DNA of 32,636 bases from an uncultured Solobacterium sp. Its GTDB lineage: Bacteria; Bacillota_I; Bacilli_A; Erysipelotrichales; Erysipelotrichaceae. The translations under genes were made by a program, and so were the position numbers. The notes under the pieces are model-generated. The model had not been told where the DNA came from. It worked only from the letters and a program-made list of their open reading frames with translations, and made no database searches. Where the stretch lies: assembly GCA_900546285.1 (NCBI GenBank), contig URCJ01000021.1:1-32636 (forward strand), in the 5' to 3' direction. Of the stretch, positions 30,587 through 32,636 are shown piece after piece. How positions within the stretch are numbered: position 1 is the stretch's first letter; each line of letters opens with the position of its first letter.

Positions 30587-32464
30587 TTATTTAACGAATT
30601 TAATAGAATTCAATACTTCTGAATATGTGTTACATTGTATTAAATTAGATAAGTAGACTGGTGAACATAGTATTTTTGCTAGATGTTCATATATTTTAGA
30701 AAACTCAGAAACTTCATTGTTTTTAACGGCAATTAAAATGACTAATTTAATATTGTTGTTGTCCCATTGAATTCCTTTACGGTTTATTAATAAGGCTAAC
30801 ATAGTTTCCTTTGCGTTCATTGTTAATGCGTGAGGAATTGCAAAAGAATTAAAAAAGCAAGTGGATGACAATCTTTCTCTTTCCATTACAGAATCAAAAA
30901 AACTATCCGAGACTATCCCAAATTCTTCCATCTTAGAACATAAGAAAGAAATTGCTTTTTCTTTTGTATCTATGGTGTTTTCTATGAAGAAAAGTTTTGG
31001 ATTAAAACAGTACATCAAAAACTCGTTGTTACGTTTAAGTTCTTTTTTATGTAAACATTTATTAACTTCTTCATCTATTTTATTTAAATCATCTTTTGTT
31101 AAAAATGGAGAAATCATAATAACCTTTTTTCCAATAATTTCTAAATGGACTGTAGATATTATGATGTCAAAATTTTGTTCAGGCAGAGCATCCTTATCAG
31201 AGTTAACAACATGAATAGAAATTAAATTCTTATACTTTTCTATTAGACTGTCTTTAATATTGTTGGCAATGTGATGATAATTATTAGCGTATAAAAGTAC
31301 TTGAATAGTGTTTGTATGTTCTTTGGTGCTTTCGATTATAAAACCTATATAAACACTTAAAAAACCAATTTCTTCATCTGGAATTGTAATATTAAATGTT
31401 GTTTCTATTCGTTTGGCAAACGAAACGGATATATCGTAAATCAAAGGGCAATTTTCTTTGATTGTTGTTTTAATTTGGTTTGATGCATAGCTATTGTGTT
31501 CTGCGCGTTTTATTAGTTCGTATATATGCAAGGCTAAATTGTGTATTGGTTGGGAAACATCAACCGTAATCATGTATTGATTAAGCACTACAAACAAAAT
31601 TTCTCTAATTTGATTAATAAAGTCTTCAGAGTAAACCACACTTCCAGATCTAGTTGTAGAAAATATATTTCCTTTCAAAAGATTTGTTATATATAAAACG
31701 TCTTGTTGTTGTACATGTATTCCATAATGAAGCCCAAATCGATCACACACATCACAAGCTAGTTTATATTCTGAAGAATGCGATTCCTTTTCTAATAAGA
31801 TGTTGTTTAGTTTAGGCATATGCATTCCATTGCTAATTCGATACAATGCGATTATGACATTGAATAGTAAACTAGATGAGTAGCTTTCTTGAATATGATA
31901 ACCATTTGCTTCAATGGAAGTGACTATTATTTCATGGATTCTTTCAACATCAAAATCTTTAAAATAGAAAGAAAGGTTTTCAATATTAATAACATTTGAA
32001 GGTAATTTGGAATAAATGATTTGTTTTAATAACTGCCGTTTATTAAATTCTGTACCATCAATTGTAACAGTGTTATTTTTAATAACCAATGAGAGATGTT
32101 TATTGTTAAAATCTTTTTTGATTTTAGAAAATTCTAATTGAAGTGAAGACTCACTAATATAAAGCTTATCAGCAAGGTTAAAAATATCTAATGGTTTATT
32201 AGAAGATAGTAGATATTGAAGTATTGTTGACTTTCTGTCATCATTATCAATGCGAGTTAAATTGGTATTATCTTCAGTAAGTGTATATCCAGTTTTGTCG
32301 GAGTTAACTATTCCAATTCTTTTGAGTTCATTCATTTCGTTTTGAACAGTTCTTAAAGAAACATTTAGTGTATCAGCAATAACTTTACCACTAATGCTCT
32401 CTGAAGAACCTTGAAGGATTTTTATAATATTTTTTTGACGCGTTGTAAACTCGTGCATAAGCAT
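30587..32464 (-). CDS. PRD-domain transcription regulator with EIIA domain (MtlR/LicR type)
   Basis: The 625-residue regulator has an N-terminal helix-turn-helix (FTTRQKNIIKILQGSS, then VIADTLNVSLRTVQNEMNELKRIGIV), a second Mga-like HTH (about 80-150), two PRD domains (about 180-290 and 300-400), an EIIB-like stretch (about 410-490) and a C-terminal EIIA2 domain with the phosphorylatable His in FAIPHAL. Such proteins activate PTS sugar operons when phosphorylated by the PTS. The EIIB-like part lacks the usual active Cys near its start (LLYANNYHH), so that phosphosite may be lost. The ATG at 32464 follows AGGA by four bases; a second ATG is two codons later. The controlled PTS operon is not in the window. 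Confidence 0.85.
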   Translation of the reverse strand: MLMHEFTTRQKNIIKILQGSSESISGKVIADTLNVSLRTVQNEMNELKRIGIVNSDKTGYTLTEDNTNLTRIDNDDRKSTILQYLLSSNKPLDIFNLADKLYISESSLQLEFSKIKKDFNNKHLSLVIKNNTVTIDGTEFNKRQLLKQIIYSKLPSNVINIENLSFYFKDFDVERIHEIIVTSIEANGYHIQESYSSSLLFNVIIALYRISNGMHMPKLNNILLEKESHSSEYKLACDVCDRFGLHYGIHVQQQDVLYITNLLKGNIFSTTRSGSVVYSEDFINQIREILFVVLNQYMITVDVSQPIHNLALHIYELIKRAEHNSYASNQIKTTIKENCPLIYDISVSFAKRIETTFNITIPDEEIGFLSVYIGFIIESTKEHTNTIQVLLYANNYHHIANNIKDSLIEKYKNLISIHVVNSDKDALPEQNFDIIISTVHLEIIGKKVIMISPFLTKDDLNKIDEEVNKCLHKKELKRNNEFLMYCFNPKLFFIENTIDTKEKAISFLCSKMEEFGIVSDSFFDSVMERERLSSTCFFNSFAIPHALTMNAKETMLALLINRKGIQWDNNNIKLVILIAVKNNEVSEFSKIYEHLAKILCSPVYLSNLIQCNTYSEVLNSIKFVK

Positions 32465-32636
32465 AACTTCCTATATAAAGATTATAAAATCTATATAATT
32501 TGTTCAATTAATTTTTTTCGCAATGATATGAAAAAGTTAATTTGAAAGAAAAAATAAGAAAAAAGTATAGTGAAGATAGAAGAAAGCTAACTATATAAAA
32601 ATCAATAGTAATTGATGAAATAGTTTGAAAATTTAT
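32465..32636. promoter_or_regulatory. AT-rich upstream region of the PRD regulator
   Basis: On the minus strand TTGAAC, 15 bases and TATAAT (32481-32486, read as ATTATA on the plus strand) could be the promoter of the PRD regulator, though the spacer is short. A small palindrome (AGATT/AATCT) overlaps the -10. The remaining bases to the window end show no gene that I can support. Confidence 0.35.

Noticed and set aside
30861..31214. 117-codon rightward frame inside the PRD regulator gene
   Set aside because: It is antisense to the EIIA/EIIB-like region and has no start signals.

Overview
The window is the replication-origin region of a low-GC Gram-positive bacterium. The order dnaA-dnaN-yaaA-recF-gyrB-gyrA-serS, followed by a small SRP RNA, tadA, dnaX and recR, is the conserved Bacillota origin neighbourhood. 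A T-box leader before serS, sigma-A promoters, AGGAGG ribosome sites and a PRD/PTS-type regulator agree with this. TGA is a stop codon (recF, recR), so it is not a Mycoplasma-type code. AT richness and gene style suggest an Erysipelotrichia-like gut member of the Bacilli; that lineage is an inference.

Left flank (1-5350): an IS1634-family insertion sequence, the remnant of an ABC ATPase gene behind an intact promoter and operator-like palindromes, an orphan PAS-type sensor protein, a DUF4143 ATPase preceded by three repeats at a 33-base period, and a decayed membrane-protein gene.

Left replication arm (5352-7438): a leftward four-gene operon of a NUDIX hydrolase, a MazG-like pyrophosphohydrolase, a left-handed beta-helix sugar-phosphate transferase homologue and a phosphoglycolate-phosphatase-like HAD protein.

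Origin (7439-9411): a dense cluster of DnaA-box-like sites upstream of dnaA, one of them inside the dnaA promoter. Two more boxes, a TAA-trio tract and an AT-rich stretch lie between dnaA and dnaN and look like the unwinding site. Two perfect parS palindromes flank the serS/HAD junction (18426-18505), one of them inside the serS terminator. Genes on both sides of the origin mostly point away from it.

Right arm (9412-27402): replication and topology genes, an ECF-transporter S component, T-box/serS, a HAD protein, SRP RNA and tadA. Between tadA and dnaX sits an accessory insert: an AlbA_2/HATPase regulator gene split by an apparent one-base deletion, followed by decayed 12-base repeats that read as tetrapeptides. 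The dnaX-recR operon continues with overlapping genes for a Card1-like (DUF1887) CARF-nuclease homologue, a PUA/EVE-like reader protein, a hotdog thioesterase and a membrane-anchored protein of unknown function. The nuclease/reader pair is the best candidate for an undescribed system.

Right end (27404-32636): a membrane protein with a zincin-like motif whose catalytic Glu is Gln, a leftward uracil-permease-like NCS2 transporter with a pyr-style attenuator, ridA, and a PRD/EIIA transcription regulator.
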